From the NCBI GenBank assembly GCA_943737045.1, contig CALSFV010000060.1, forward strand, positions 282,501-346,500: a stretch of 64,000 nucleotides of DNA. Direction: 5' to 3'. This document shows, one piece after another, positions 24,901-37,091 of the stretch. The translations under genes and the position numbers were made by a program. Every line of letters begins with the position of its first letter. Positions within the stretch are counted from its first letter, which is position 1. The notes beneath the pieces were generated by a model, which saw only the letters and a list, made by a program, of their open reading frames with translations, had not been told where the DNA came from and ran no database searches. This stretch comes from Parapristionchus giblindavisi (taxonomy: Eukaryota > Nematoda > Chromadorea > Rhabditida > Diplogasteridae).

Positions 24901-26410
24901 GAGTGTGGCCAGAGCGGAGAGCTTTGAGGTCTCTCGGGCTGTCACTAAACCGTCACAGTGATGGTTTTCAAACATGATTGCTTATCACTTTGATTTTATT
25001 TTTGTACACAACTTCAAATGTAGTCAATCAAGAAGAATAAGAGCAATCGCATTTTCACTTTTTTTCCACATGAATTATATATTTAAAAATTAAAAAAAAG
25101 CTATATTTCTGATGAATAGAACAACGTACCAGGTTGTCTACACGACGAATCTGGTGAGCCCTCTCCGCTCCCTAAATTTAATTTAATTTAATTTTAATTT
25201 ATCATACATTGAATAAATGTGACAACAAGTGATAAATGAATAATGTGAATAATGTTGAGGCGAGGGGGTCGGAGAGAGGGAGGGAAGGATCTCACTGTGT
25301 ATCGTCGCTTCCAGGTTCAATATATTAGGGTGGAGGAGGCCCTAAGCGGGAAGAGGACCGCTTTGTGTCAGTAGAGACAGACTGACATGAACCGGAAGGA
25401 CAAAAACAGGAGAATCCTTACAAGTCGATGGAAGGGAGGCCTAGTTTGTGAAACAAGGCTTGGGGAGGGGAGGATAAAAGTTTAGCTTTTATTATGGGTA
25501 TTGATTGGGATGGATCGATAATACAATGTAGTTTTGTCAGGTAACGGGATGTTCTAAGTGCAAAAGATGAACGCATGTTCTCGCGTCTACAACGAGGGAT
25601 ATGAAAAGAGAAAGAGGATACACGACCATGAGTGGGTTTGAATGTATAGAAGTGACTGGCAGGAAGAGAGATATCACAATGTAGAATTTTTAAGCTCATT
25701 ACAATGTCAATAACAAGTCTACGATGATATAGAGAATGAAGAGAGAATAGTGAAAGTCTACAATGGAAAGATGGAGGAGGAAATAAAGTGGGAGAGTGAC
25801 AACGAAAGTATAACAATCGAGTAAACGTATGATTGACTTTTTCTAATTGACGAACTATTGACTTTTTCTAATTGACGAACATTGACTTTTTCTAATTGAC
25901 GAACTAAAATAAAGTGTAAAATAGTAGGTATTGTAAAGGTAGCTTAATTATTCCTAGGGTTAAGGTAGCGTATCTTATTGTGTTAAGGTTAAGGATGAGG
26001 CTGCTTAAGTTAAGTCCTCACATTTAATTTAATTTTTAATTTGACTTACATTAAATAAATGTGACAGCAAGTGATAAATAAATAGCGTGAATTATAATGC
26101 GTCGAATAGATGGGGCGGAGAGAGGGAGGGAAGGAGCTCACTGTGTATAGCCGATTCTGGGTTCAAAGATCATTATGGGATTACCTTCTTAGGGTATTGC
26201 GAGTTGTACTCAGTAGTTCCGTCAATGCCTCCATGCATTCTGACTCCCTCATCAACATGACCGCACTTGTGGTTACTGCAAAAGGAATATAGTAAAAAAT
26301 ATAAAAGTGGGCGGAGTTTGGGAAATTACATTCTTAAAATGCACCTACCCACACTTGCATATGGTGCAAATGCACGGATCACCATTGGCATCTAGACGAA
26401 GAGTCGACAT
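21980..26410 (-). CDS. SAXO-family (stabiliser of axonemal microtubules) repeat protein, 14 exons
   Basis: Predicted microtubule-binding protein of the SAXO/MAP6 (STOP) type. Exons in transcript order: 26410-26349, 26275-26185, 25171-25130, 24702-24643, 24592-24494, 24425-24327, 24206-24108, 24006-23908, 23649-23551, 23181-23083, 23040-22942, 22561-22463, 22400-22302, 22141-21980 (435 codons plus stop). The N-terminus carries the SAXO signature C-I-C-x2-C-K-C-G-x-H-x-C-x-H (Cys13, 15, 18, 20, 25; His23, 27). Then come nine exons of exactly 99 nt, each one 33-residue repeat of the form RPxDxVxQSG(E/D)F(N/D)G(L/V)TTHNADYxKKQ, between a 20-residue partial unit and a final divergent unit. The F-x-G-x-TT-x-x-x-DY/F core matches the SAXO microtubule-binding Mn motif. 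Two introns use GC donors. The start ATG follows a CTAG acceptor-like site, so trans-splicing is possible. Family assignment is firm; the cellular role in a worm is inference. Confidence 0.85.
23426..23530. mobile_element. Palindromic MITE family 1, copy in a SAXO-like intron
   Basis: ACATTCCAAGCCAAATTGAA at the left, GGTGTGCCTTTAAG at the right. It ends 21 nt before an exon edge. Confidence 0.65.
23667..23774. mobile_element. Palindromic MITE family 1, diverged copy in a SAXO-like intron
   Basis: AAGGTACACTACAAGCTAAT at the left and GAGAGTTTCAGATTAGCTCA at the right. Confidence 0.6.
24831..24933. mobile_element. Palindromic MITE family 1, copy in a SAXO-like intron
   Basis: TTAAAGGCACATGCCAAATT at the left; GTGTGGCCAGAGCGGAGAGC at the right. 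Confidence 0.65.
25180..26165. repeat. Direct repeats bordering a SAXO-like intron insertion
   Basis: About 140 bp (AATAAATGTGACAACAAGTG ... GGAGAGAGGGAGGGAAGGA ... CTCACTGTGTAT) at 25188-25325 recurs in the same orientation at 26024-26165. The roughly 700 bp between them include three tandem copies of ATTGACTTTTTCTAATTGAC at 25848-25905. Confidence 0.7.
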
Positions 26411-28978
26411 CTAGAAGGATTACTGTATAAGATGAATATTTGATATTGTAATCAACGTTAGTGAGAGTAAATATTGAATTATTGCTAGTGGAGAATTTTT
26501 TATATCAAGCTCTCTATATGCATCAGAAAAGTATAATCGTTTTCATGTTAGGTAAATTCACACTGTAATAAAAAATTCGAAATTTGGATAAAAAAATCGT
26601 CGGACTGTGCTGAACAATATTCGAAAATAAACAATAAACGTAGTATAGTTGCAGATGCACAGTGGAGATGACCAAAGGTGTACGAAAAAGACTGAGAGAG
26701 TGAAGAGAGAAAGAGGAGGGGAAGGAGGATACAACAACTGATGCCTGGCAACAGTAGCCATTTGAGATGAATTTAGGGGAAATGGGAGGGGATATGGGGC
26801 TAAGGAGGAGTGGGCCGATGGACATTGGATATTTATATGTAAATGTAGTCAAGAGAATTCTAGAAGCAGTTATTTTGATGGAAGAGATCTTCACTCAGAA
26901 ATGAATCATGATTGATATTATATTGTCGCAAGAAATGATTGTGAGTATAGTGGAAAGGGGAGGAGTGGATCACTCACGATATGCTTAAAAGTTGTTGGGA
27001 TTTGAGCATTACATGTTAAAAAAATGCTTAAATAATTATTTAATTTCATTGATGATGCCTTGAGTTTGAACAACCGCACAAAAAGAAACAGCTTGCAACT
27101 AGATGCAGAAAATGTGAGCGGGCGTAGGAAGTGAGATAGGGAAACAGAGGGACAGAAGACAGAAGGAACAAAGAAGATTAAGTAAATCAATATTATCGAT
27201 CGACTGTTGTAGACCTCCCCCAATTCCATAGTTGTTTTTTCGTTTTGTTTTATATAAGAAACTGTAAAGTTGAAATTTACTGCTTTCGGGTGTTCAGGCA
27301 CATAAAGCCGAAACTAGCCACGCTAATCTCTGTGCCTATCTTCTAATTCGTTTATTTATCACTCACCCAACTTCAATCTTTATTTTTGTCTGATACACCC
27401 TATCTATATTTTCTCAAACTATTGTGATACTATACTATCTTTTCAACCTTTTGAAGTAGAGTTGACCCATCAGCCCAATTACGATATCAATCGAGAGTAT
27501 GTTTTCACGTTTGGTGGGAAATTCAAAAAAATAATTTCGTTCTTCCCATGTTCCTATCAGCTTCATCCACTCCCTCTCCCTCCCTCAGTCTCTCTCTCTC
27601 ACTCTCTCTTTCTCTCTCTTCTTCCCCCTCCCCTCCCCTCGTCTCAACTTCAATCGTGGATAGTTGTATGCATCTTCAAATTGGCCGTGTGTGAACGATG
27701 AGAGAAGGGAGATGAGAAGATTGAATAGAGGTATAGAGATACCCTCATCCATCTCATACTCGAGAAGTAGTAGTAGGAGTAGGAAGGAGTAGTAGATGCT
27801 GAGATCTAGATTCATTCCACGCCCTTGTCCTTCGATAGCCTCAATACAATCTTTGTAGCTTATTTATGGCATTTATCTTGTTTAGGTGGTTTTCCCCTTT
27901 TTATAAAAGCTATCACAACTTTGGACTGGCATTGATCGTTTTTACCCAAAAGTCATGATGGTCGTATGCTCATTTAGTCCTTGATTACCATGGAATTGAA
28001 AAATATATTTATTTTTTCGTTCCGCATTGCCTATTTCAACACACTTGTAGCCTTGAATGTTCAAGTTTTTATATATTCTCAAGCATTATTCAGCAATTGT
28101 TTCCACTCAAGGAGTATTTCTCATGATGACCATAGTAAAATATGATCCATTTCTGTTTTGATTTAATCAAAAGTGAAAAAAAAAAGTTAATAGGTGTATG
28201 AGATTGTTTCTCTCACTTCACTGTATGTTTCTGAATAGCTTGCTTATTGTGAAAACTAAAACGAGGGTAAAATATTGGTTTTTTTTTCAAGAATATCATT
28301 ACAGTCTTATTAGTAGATCCCCCAACTAAATACATATTTATTTCAGTAATGGTTCTCCCTTAAAAGTGCCGCTTCCATTCCTTCTCATCATTCTCCAATT
28401 ACCATTCCTCTTCAATAGTAATTTTCATCTTCAATGGTGCAGTATTATTATCGAAAAAATACGTATTCTTGCTCGGTTTTTCGATAGAGCACTCATAATA
28501 TTTTGATCATTGGTATCTTCCTTGGCGAAGGACATTTTCCCCATAGACTTATCTAACAGATATATCCCATTTTCCAATGCGTTCAATAGTTATTTATTTA
28601 TTTAATTGTATTTGCTGGACAGACCCCTATGGTGCTTGATATTATCCAAATTCCGTCGCTTTCATTCGTTCTCATCATTCTCATTCATCTTCATTACTAT
28701 TTCCTTCCATCCTTTTCCCTATTGTCTCATCTTAAAAGCTACTCTTATCCCTTCTATTGCTGTTTGATGTTAGGGATAATTTGGCACTAGTTCTTCGTTC
28801 GGGTTCCAATTTCATTGAAAGTTTTATTAGTTTTATTTTCGATGGGATCTTCGGTATTGTTGTTTATTGCGTGTACAGGAAGATACCAAGTTTCTCCATT
28901 TCTGTTCATTTGCCAGCGCTCTCATAGTTTTGAAGTTGTATAAAAATGCAGACCTTGGTAATACAGATTCCGTTCACT

Positions 28979-29084
28979 TCAAGGCACACCCCGAGCTAAT
29001 TTTCTTGCTACACGCTATCGCTTTCGTTGTCTACGAGAGAATATTGCCAATGTAGACTGTCAAATTAGCTTTATTGTGCTTTAA
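28979..29084. mobile_element. Palindromic MITE family 1, intergenic copy
   Basis: AAGGCACACCCCGAGCTAAT at the left; the right arm is decayed to TCAAATTAGCTTTATTGTGC. Confidence 0.7.
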
Positions 29085-29122
29085 AAATCCCATGATGTAA
29101 AAAACGTATGCAAGATAATTAT

Positions 29123-30270
29123 CCCATTGTTTATTATTTTTGAAACATTTTTTTTTGCTTTGCAACGCTACAACGAACGATCTTTGATCTTTGTCCTGAA
29201 AGTGGAAACAAATAGAATGCAATGACCGTAAGCTAATCGAGATAAGTATATGCTCTTTCTAGATGTAGAATAGTGGATAAGTCCACTTATCGGAACGAAT
29301 AACATACGCTATGCTGGACTTGTGCCATTCTCTCTTATTTCTTGCAACTTTGCAGTTCATCTGGATTATTTTGAATTAGTAATGGCCTAAACGCGGGGAA
29401 ACGCGAATGTTCATTTAAATCCCTCACATCTCGCGTGTGCAAGCGACAAGTGATAAGCGATAAGTTAGGGTGGCATCCCATCTTCTATTATTATTATTAT
29501 TATTTCTCTTAATGTTTCTGTATTTGCTGTCGCACCTGGGTGTATCAAATAAATAAATAAATAAATAGATCTATCCACAGCGAGAAACGTTTAGTTTATT
29601 TTTTTATTTTTAGCCCATTCTCACAAGTTTGAAACTTTTTTGCAAAATTTTCCTAATTTTCGAAAAGTGCGTCTTTTTTCCTGCTGCGAGCATAATGGTT
29701 CATTCATGTTTCTAGCGATCAATGCGCTATATCAGTGGAGTAATTTTTTATTCAAACATTTCATTGGTTGCGATCGTTGCATCATCATGTCCGCACCCTT
29801 ATTTTACGATGCAACGATCACAAACAACGAAAAAAATTATTCATCGATGCGGCATGATGCGGTTTCCCCCGTGGGCCGCGGGAGCAGCAACCTGCCGCGT
29901 ATAGGGAGGGCGAACGTGCGGGACTGTAGTTGTCTCATTGTTTATTATTTTTGAATCATTTCTCCTTTCCAAAGCTCCAACGAACGAATGCTCTTCGATC
30001 TTTGCCCTGAAAATGGAAACAAATAGAATGCAATGACCGTAAGCTAATCGAGATAAGTATATGCTCTTTCTGGATGTAGAATAACGGAGAAGTCCACTTA
30101 TCGGAACGAATAACACACGCTATGATGGACTTGTGCTATTCTTTTTTATTTCTTGCAACTTTGCAGTTCATCTGAATTATATTGAATCAGTAATGATCTA
30201 AACGTGGCGGAACGCGAATTATCATGTAAATCCCTCACATCTCGCTTGTGCTAGCGCCAAGTTAGGGTAG
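29123..30270. repeat. Direct duplication of ~250 bp, 0.8 kb apart
   Basis: GAATGCAATGACCGTAAGCT with its surroundings at 29123-29460 recurs at 29938-30260. The spacer contains a GC-rich stretch at 29855-29930 and a small inverted repeat (GATCGTTGCATCAT, GATGCAACGATC). Confidence 0.7.
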
Positions 30271-30519
30271 AAACCCAACTATCCCATATGTTAAACATTC
30301 GGACTCGTTTGCACTTTATCGCAAGTTCGAAACCTATTACATAATTTTAATTATCAAAAAGCGCGCCTTTACCTTCTGAGGGCCAGGTGATATAGCCATT
30401 CAAATTAGCATAGATAGCGTTTTCACCTTTAAACTTAGAAAAGTTGATGATGCAGATCTTTTTGTATTGGTATCTATATAAATATTAGGATAAATTATCG
30501 CTATTGCACACCTTCATAC

Positions 30520-31964
30520 TACAGTACTGGCCAAAAGGTTATTGACTTTTGGTTTTTTCGTCATAACTTTTTTCAAACTCAATCGATTGAGTCCAGCTTT
30601 CCAGGGATTATTTTGAGAGTGTTTTTACGTGTTTTACACAAAAATAACCGCGGTTGAGCCTTTATGGTAAAAATTATTTCAAATTTATCAAAAGTCACAA
30701 AAATGAGATTTTCGTTTTCTTCGATTTCTTCGATTTTTTAGACTCATTTTGATAGCATTGTGTGTTATATCGCTTTAAAAGCACGCCACGGATTCTTGGG
30801 ACCGATATCTGAGCTAGAATCCATTCCACGTGGACGTCAGATGGGACTGTCCCAGGCACACTGTTACAGCAGTTCCGAGTGTCTGTTTCGACTACCAACT
30901 GGCTCAGTACAATGGACATCATGCGAGCCCTAGCGGAGTTTCGCTAAATTGAGGTGCCTAAAACTGCAAAACATGGCTGAGAAGATGTTTGAGGTGTCCG
31001 TGGACAATGTACAACATCGGTTTCGTGCGTCGGGACTATTCGGACGTTAGCATGTCAAGAAACATCTGATCTCCAAAAGGAATCGCAATGCAAGGATCAC
31101 ATGGGCAACATAGCACTTGAATTGGACCCCCTAACAGTAGAAGTAGGTCGTATTCTCAGACGAAAACAAGTTTCTGATAATTGGTACGGTGGGAATAAAT
31201 CATTTTCGTCGTTCGATTGTAACTGGAAATGATGTGAAGTACCAGCTGACCTCCCTGAAGCATTGAGGAGGATCGTTGATGTTGTGGGGTTGTTTCTCTG
31301 AACATGGGGTTGGCCCCCTGATTCATGTGAAGATAATTATGAAGAAGGAGATATGCTGGAGACACATTTCCTTCCTTCAAACATCTTTTCAGCCTAGTTT
31401 TGAAGCTTTAGGCACCTCAATTTAATGAAACTCCGCTAGGGCTAGCATGATGTCCATTGTACTGAGCCAGTGTTTCTCCTTCGAGCTGCAACTAAATAGG
31501 CGATCAGATGTCACGGTCGTCTTGCGAGGTCGTACATTAACCTTCTTCATTGTTTGAGCACGGATTGAAGTTCTGATGACCTTCAGGGTAGTCGAAACAG
31601 ACACTCGGAACAGCTGTAACAGTGTGGCTGGGACAGTCCCATCTGACGTCCACGTGGAATGGATTCTCGCTCAGATATCGGTCCCAAGAATCCGTGACAT
31701 GCTTTCAAAGCGATATAACACACATTGGTATCAAAATGAGTCTAAAAAATCGAAGAAATCGAAGAAAACGAAAATCCCATTTTTGTGACTTTTGATAAAT
31801 TTGAAATAATTTTTACCATAAAGGCTCAACCGCGGTTATTTTTTGTGTAAAACACGTAAAAACACTCTCAAAATAATCCCTGGAAAGCTGGACTCAATCG
31901 ATTGAGTTTGAAAAAAGTTATGACGAAAAAACCAAAAGTCAATAACCTTTTGGCCAGTACTGTA
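30520..31964. mobile_element. Degenerate Tc1-like DNA transposon with long inverted repeats
   Basis: Flanked by TA at both ends, with termini CAGTACTGGCCAAAAGGTTA typical of Tc1 elements. The inverted arms are about 450 bp (30522-30975 against 31405-31962, with the right arm carrying an extra internal stretch). Between them the plus strand preserves the DDE half of a Tc1 transposase with stops (W-G-C-F-S, Y-Q-L, G-G-S-L-M-L near 31200-31330). The minus strand at 31600-31422 carries a piece of the N-terminal DNA-binding half (RPRKTTVTSDR). It is inactive and internally scrambled. Confidence 0.8.
30975..31400 (+). pseudogene. Remnant of Tc1-family transposase
   Basis: Reading plus-strand frames gives recognisable Tc1 transposase segments (ITWAT, HLNWTP, VVFSDE, YQLTSLKH, GGSLMLWGCFSEHGVGPLIHV) interrupted by several stop codons, including one inside the region that precedes the first catalytic Asp. 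It cannot encode an active enzyme. Confidence 0.75.
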
Positions 31965-32236
31965 TGTATTACGATGTTTTGTCAAAAATCATTCATTTCA
32001 TTTCACTTCAAACACGCTTATCAAGAGTTGACTGATGTGAAAAAAAGCTCTTCGTAATTTCGACAGTCCCAGAACATTGACGTTTCTTTTTCTTCATATG
32101 CGCATCTTCCGATTCCAAAATTCTTGAGTCCTAGAAGATTAACAGGCGTTGAGTTCCATGAAAAAATCACTACGTTGTAATATTTCTCTATCCATCTTTG
32201 ATTCTAAGGCCCACAATAAGTAAATATATCACTTGT

Positions 32237-32348
32237 AAAGGCACAACCGAACAAATTTTAAACTCTCCGCTCTAGCGGTGCAATCACGCATGCTCTGTCT
32301 ACGAGAGAGTACTACCAGAGCTTAGATTAGTTAGGGGTGTGTCTTTAA
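32237..32348. mobile_element. Palindromic MITE family 1, intergenic copy
   Basis: AAAGGCACAACCGAACAAAT at the left; TTAGGGGTGTGTCTTTAAA at the right. Confidence 0.65.
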
Positions 32349-32836
32349 ACACTTTTCATCCTGTTTTCGCTTCTTTTCTCGCATTTTGAACACCAAACAA
32401 TGAAAAACGAATCGTTTCTAAGCGGATAAGTTAAGCTGGGACACTATTACGAGAGAAAGAAAAGAGAGATTATTCCATTAGAGGTGACATAGAGTAGACG
32501 ACCGTCGATTGTAAACCATACTAAGCACAGTTTTTTTCCTTCTTTTGTTGTATCCTTATGGTTCTCTGTTCGATGTTCTCTTCTGCTGTTCGCTAATTGT
32601 AAGCATTTTGCACTCATATCTATTTAAATAGCAAGTTATCTATTTTCGGGGTGGGGTTGGAACACAGAATAGATCTCGTTCGGATTTGAATTTTGCCATT
32701 TTTTATCAATCTAATCAATTCAGTTTGTCTTTATGCCATACAGAATTTTTTTTTAAATATACTTTATTTTTCAGGAGGTTGATATCGGACATGTGGAGCT
32801 CAGCGTTGCATGGACTGCTCATCATCACAGGTTGGT

Positions 32837-32943
32837 TTAAAAGCAAACTCCAAGCTAATTTGAAAATTCGCATTGGCAGTACTCTCTCGCAGACAACTAA
32901 AGTGAGAGAGTGTGACCAGAGCCGAAAGTTCAAATCAGCTTTT
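32837..32943. mobile_element. Palindromic MITE family 1, intergenic copy
   Basis: TTTAAAAGCAAACTCCAAGC at the left; GAGAGTGTGACCAGAGCCGA at the right. It sits about 25 nt before the TTAA foldback. Confidence 0.6.
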
Positions 32944-32968
32944 CAAATCAATCAAATTGGGTATACCA

Positions 32969-34748
32969 TTAAGACATCGGCTCAGTAAGATTCCAGGAAG
33001 TGCCGGACATCGACCTCACCGATTTGGCCCAAAATTTTTTTATGGATACCCCCATGGGCCCCCATCATAAAATGGGTATTCATTTGGGCTGGTTCCTTGA
33101 AACACAGATGTTGCGGGTTTTCGAATTTTGAAAACTCGATTTTCACAGAAACAAAGTGGAGCGACCTAGGACCAATGTTAGTGTCGATTAATTATAAGTA
33201 TAAATAGACAACAAAAACTGGCTATACGACGGTCCAGAGATCCGATCGCAAACTGATTTTTTTACCTCCTCAAAACATTTTAAAATTAATTAAAATTTTA
33301 AAACAAAAAAGTGCAGCCCAATTTTTGCCTCATCTTATAGAGCGAAAAATTCCGCGTCGAATAAGCGAAAAAAATAAAAAAATCGAAGGACCCCTCTTTT
33401 GAGATAAATGGATCAGAAGTTGACCCGAAAATATTTTTGTTTTCAAACCTTCTCGTGTTTGTACTCATATTGAAGAGCTCGTCGAGTGGAACAACTTTCA
33501 TGTTGAACGTTTTGTCTGAAACTCATGTACAAGAGAAATACATGAATTAAGATTTATTGGATCCAAATCATTTCGATCGCTTGTATCTTGAGAACAAACG
33601 ACTTTCATACAATACGACCAACATAAAAAATGATGTGCTTGATGAGTACTTTAAAATGAGTATAAACATGGCAAGGATCCGACAACTTTTCTTTTCAAGA
33701 CCATTTTCGAGTCCTCATTTTTCAGCATAGGGGATTCAAAATTTTTTTGGTGAAACAACAAACTAAGTATGGATTTTTGAGTTCTACAATATAGGCGAAA
33801 GCATTTTGTGCACAAAAAATATTTTATTATTGTTTTACTCAAACTTGTCTGAAAAACAGTGTGAATAAAGTAAACTCATGTATTTCTCTTGTGCATGCAT
33901 TTCAAACGAAATGCTCAATATGAAAGTTGTTCTACTCGACGAGCTCTTCAATATGAGTACAAACACGATAAGGTTTGAAAACAAAAATATTTTCGGGTGA
34001 ACTTCTGGTCCATTTATCTCAAAAGAGGGGTCCTTCGATTTTTGATTTTTTTTGCTTATTCGACGCGGAATTTTTCGCTCTATAAGATGTGGCAAAAATT
34101 GGGCTGCACTTTTTTGTTTTAAAAATATTTTATTTTCGTTTTACTCAAAATTAGCAGGAAAACGTGTGAAACTCTCTTACACATGAGTTTCAGACAAAAC
34201 GTTCAACATGAAAGTTGTTCCACTCGACGAGCTCTTCAATATAAGCACAAACATGAGGGGTTTTGAAAACAAAAATATTTTCGGGTCAACTTCAGGTCCA
34301 TTTATCTCAAAAGAGGGGTCCTTCGATTTTTGATTTTTTTCACTTATTCGACGCGGAATTTTTTGCTCTATACGATGAGGCAAAAATTGGACTGCACTTC
34401 TTCGTTTTAAATTTTAATTAATTTTAGAATGTTTTGAGGAGGTAAAAAAATCAGTTTGCGATCGGATCTCTGGACCGTCGTATAGCCAGTTTTTGTTGTC
34501 TATTTATACTTATAATTAATCGACACTAACATTGGTCCTAGGTCGCTCCATTTTGTTTCTGTGAAAATCGAGTTTTCAAAATTCGAAAACCCGCCACATC
34601 TGTGTTTCAAGGAACCAGCCCACATGAATACCCATTTTGTGATGAGGGCCCATGGGGGTATCCATAAAAAAGTTTTGGGCCAAATCGGTGAGGTCGATGT
34701 CCGGGGTCACTAGCACAACCCTCGAATCTTACTGAGCCGGTGTCTTAA
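32969..34748. mobile_element. Foldback element with TTAA ends, 1.8 kb
   Basis: Near-perfect inverted repeat. The left half from 32973 (GACATCGGCTCAGTAAGATT) is mirrored by the right half ending at 34744 (ACTGAGCCGGTGTC), and both ends abut TTAA. The arms stay complementary for most of the element, with about 300 bp very similar at each end. Only short non-conserved ORFs occur, so it is non-autonomous. The TTAA duplication resembles piggyBac-type insertion. Confidence 0.75.
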
Positions 34749-34889
34749 TACAGCAACTACAAATGAAACGCTGTTTGTCCAATGTGAAATGTGCTATGAT
34801 ATAATAAAGCATTTTTACGAATCCACAAACGTCAATATTTTTTTGTTAAAATCTTTTGGATTGTCATTTTTTCTCACTTCTTTACTTAT

Positions 34890-36023
34890 CAGGCCTGTCA
34901 CGAGAGAATCGAGCTAAAATGGCAATTTTTCGGAATGGAGCGAAAATCATGAAATGAGTTAACATCAGTTTTCGGTACCTCTAGGCATTCCCTACCATCC
35001 CCCAAAGTCCCATTGTTTAAATATCATTTTGGGGCGAACTACACCGGGTCGGTAATCCGGGCATCAAACTTTGAACTCAAATATCTCGGTTCAGGTGCAT
35101 TTCTATGAAAAACTACCACGAGGGACACCCCCGCTATATTCCAGTGCTCTATCGATCTAAAGAAACCAGAGGTCATGAAAGTGCTTCCGAACAGCGGTAC
35201 ACTCTAGGCAAAATACCTAAAAACCTGTCGATTCGGCGCGGACGAGCCTGAAATATGTTTTGTAACTTTTCGAGGGCTACAAAATGAGTGGTTTACGAAA
35301 AAAATACGTTAATGCGTTCGTATGGTTCATACCCTTGGAAATTTCCTGATGATTTGAAGTCCTTTTTGCCCAACCACAATCTCTCGTTTCACACACTCTC
35401 TCGCCGGAGAGTGAAAGAAATACAGGGAAGAGAAAGGGAGACAATGATATGTTTCATTCCGCATCGCGCGCTCGAGACCGTGCGGTGCAGATTGGAATGG
35501 AATGAAATGAAAAGGAATGGACGAGAGAGTGTGTGAAACGAAAGATTGTGGGTGGCGAAAATGACTTCAAATCATCAGGAAATTTCCAAGGGGATGAACC
35601 ATACGAACGCATTAACTTTTTTTTTCGTAAACTGCTCATTTTGTAGCCCTTGAAAAGGTACATAACATATTTCAGGCTCGTCCGCTCCGAATCGACAGAT
35701 TTTGAGTTATTTCGCCCAGAGTGTAGTGCTGTTCGGAAGCACTTTCATGACCTCTGGTTTGTTTAGATCGATAGAGCTCGGGAAAATAGCGGGGGTTACC
35801 CTCGTGACAGTTTTTCACATAAATGCACCTGAACCGAGATATTTGAGTTCAACGTTGGGTTCCCGGATTACCGACCCGGTGTAGGGAGCCCCAGAATGAT
35901 ATTCACACAATGGGACTTTGGGGGATGGTAGGACATGCCTAAACAAGAATAAAACCGGCGAGTACTCGTTTTGTGATTTTTCTCCATTCCGGACATTAGC
36001 TCGATTCTCTCGTGACAGGCCTG
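34890..36023. mobile_element. Foldback element with CAGGCCTGTC termini, 1.13 kb
   Basis: The termini CAGGCCTGTCACGAGAGAAT and its reverse complement lie at the two edges. Both are flanked by TTAT (34886-34889 and 36024-36027), a possible target duplication. The arms remain complementary nearly to the centre at about 35460, where the two halves of CT/GA-rich sequence face each other. No protein-coding capacity was seen. Confidence 0.7.
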
Positions 36024-37091
36024 TTATACTACTAATTTACTTCCTTATGGGGATAAAAAAAATGGAAGGAAAATCTGCTTCTGACACTTAATTTTCCTTC
36101 TAATTCCCTGCTTTTCTTTTCCTTTGAATAGAGTTTTTAGATAATTTAATAATCATATTGATATCCTCCTCGATCTTCTAAAAGTATTGTGAGAATTGAA
36201 GAGTCCCTAAAAATAATATCGCTCCAGTATCGAAAATTAAAAAAAATATTCTTCACAAAAATGAAAAGGAGATCCACAATTTTTTGTGTTAGTTTTTCGT
36301 TTATTTTGCGGAAACACCCTGCAAATCCTTTCCGACCATTGTCCACAGCGTGGTTTCCGTGCATAACAGGATTTTAAATATTTTCTTTATTTTATTTATT
36401 ATATAAACCTACTTTTTTTCTGTTTTTATTCGCTATTTATTCGTTTTTTTCTTTTGTTTGCAATTACGTCCGTGATCGTCTATTCATTACAGTCCTGTGC
36501 ACTAACGACAATATATAGTTCCTAAAGAGGTAAACGACATTAGCAAACCGGAAGTGGAGTATAGTATACATATAGTATAAAATGTAATAGTATATAAAAT
36601 TTAAAATAAAAATAGAACACTACTGTGCAAAGTCACAAATGATTCGTAATGATACCTATTTTCTCCTAAACATATCTGATTTTCTGATTTTAGAATATCT
36701 CTTGACGGAGAATGTCAAAACAAAAACCACGACAAGTTGTTGGTATGAGAATATCTACAATATCATTCCAGGGAAATTGAGTTAGTTTTATTTATCTATG
36801 ATAATATAAATTTTAATTACTCATCATTACGACATTATGGATGATATAATAACTTTTCATTCTCTCCCTCTCCCTCTCCCTCTCTCTCCCCCTCTCTCCC
36901 TCTCCCTCTCCTTCTACCTCTCTCCCTCTCTCTCCATCTCCTTCTCCCATTCACATTTCCTCTCCCTCATTCAGTCGAGGCACACCAACTCAAACCACGC
37001 CTACTTTTTCGTCTTCCTCCAGCGACCCTCTGGTCTGTTTGGCCCGCCTTGACAAATCGGCTTCTTGACCCACGATGTGTCTCACCGCACC

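Larger units (their letters stand above)
26411..37064. other. Intergenic region rich in transposon remnants
   Basis: Between the SAXO-like start and the ACR-2-like start I recognise only repeats and transposable elements, with CT/GA tracts at 27560-27770 and 36855-36970. Promoters of both flanking genes should lie at its edges, but no specific motif stood out. Confidence 0.5.

Noticed and set aside
25418..25816. 132-residue minus-strand ORF in a SAXO-like intron
   Set aside because: No similarity to the repeat protein or another family; it lies between direct repeats and has skewed purine-rich composition.
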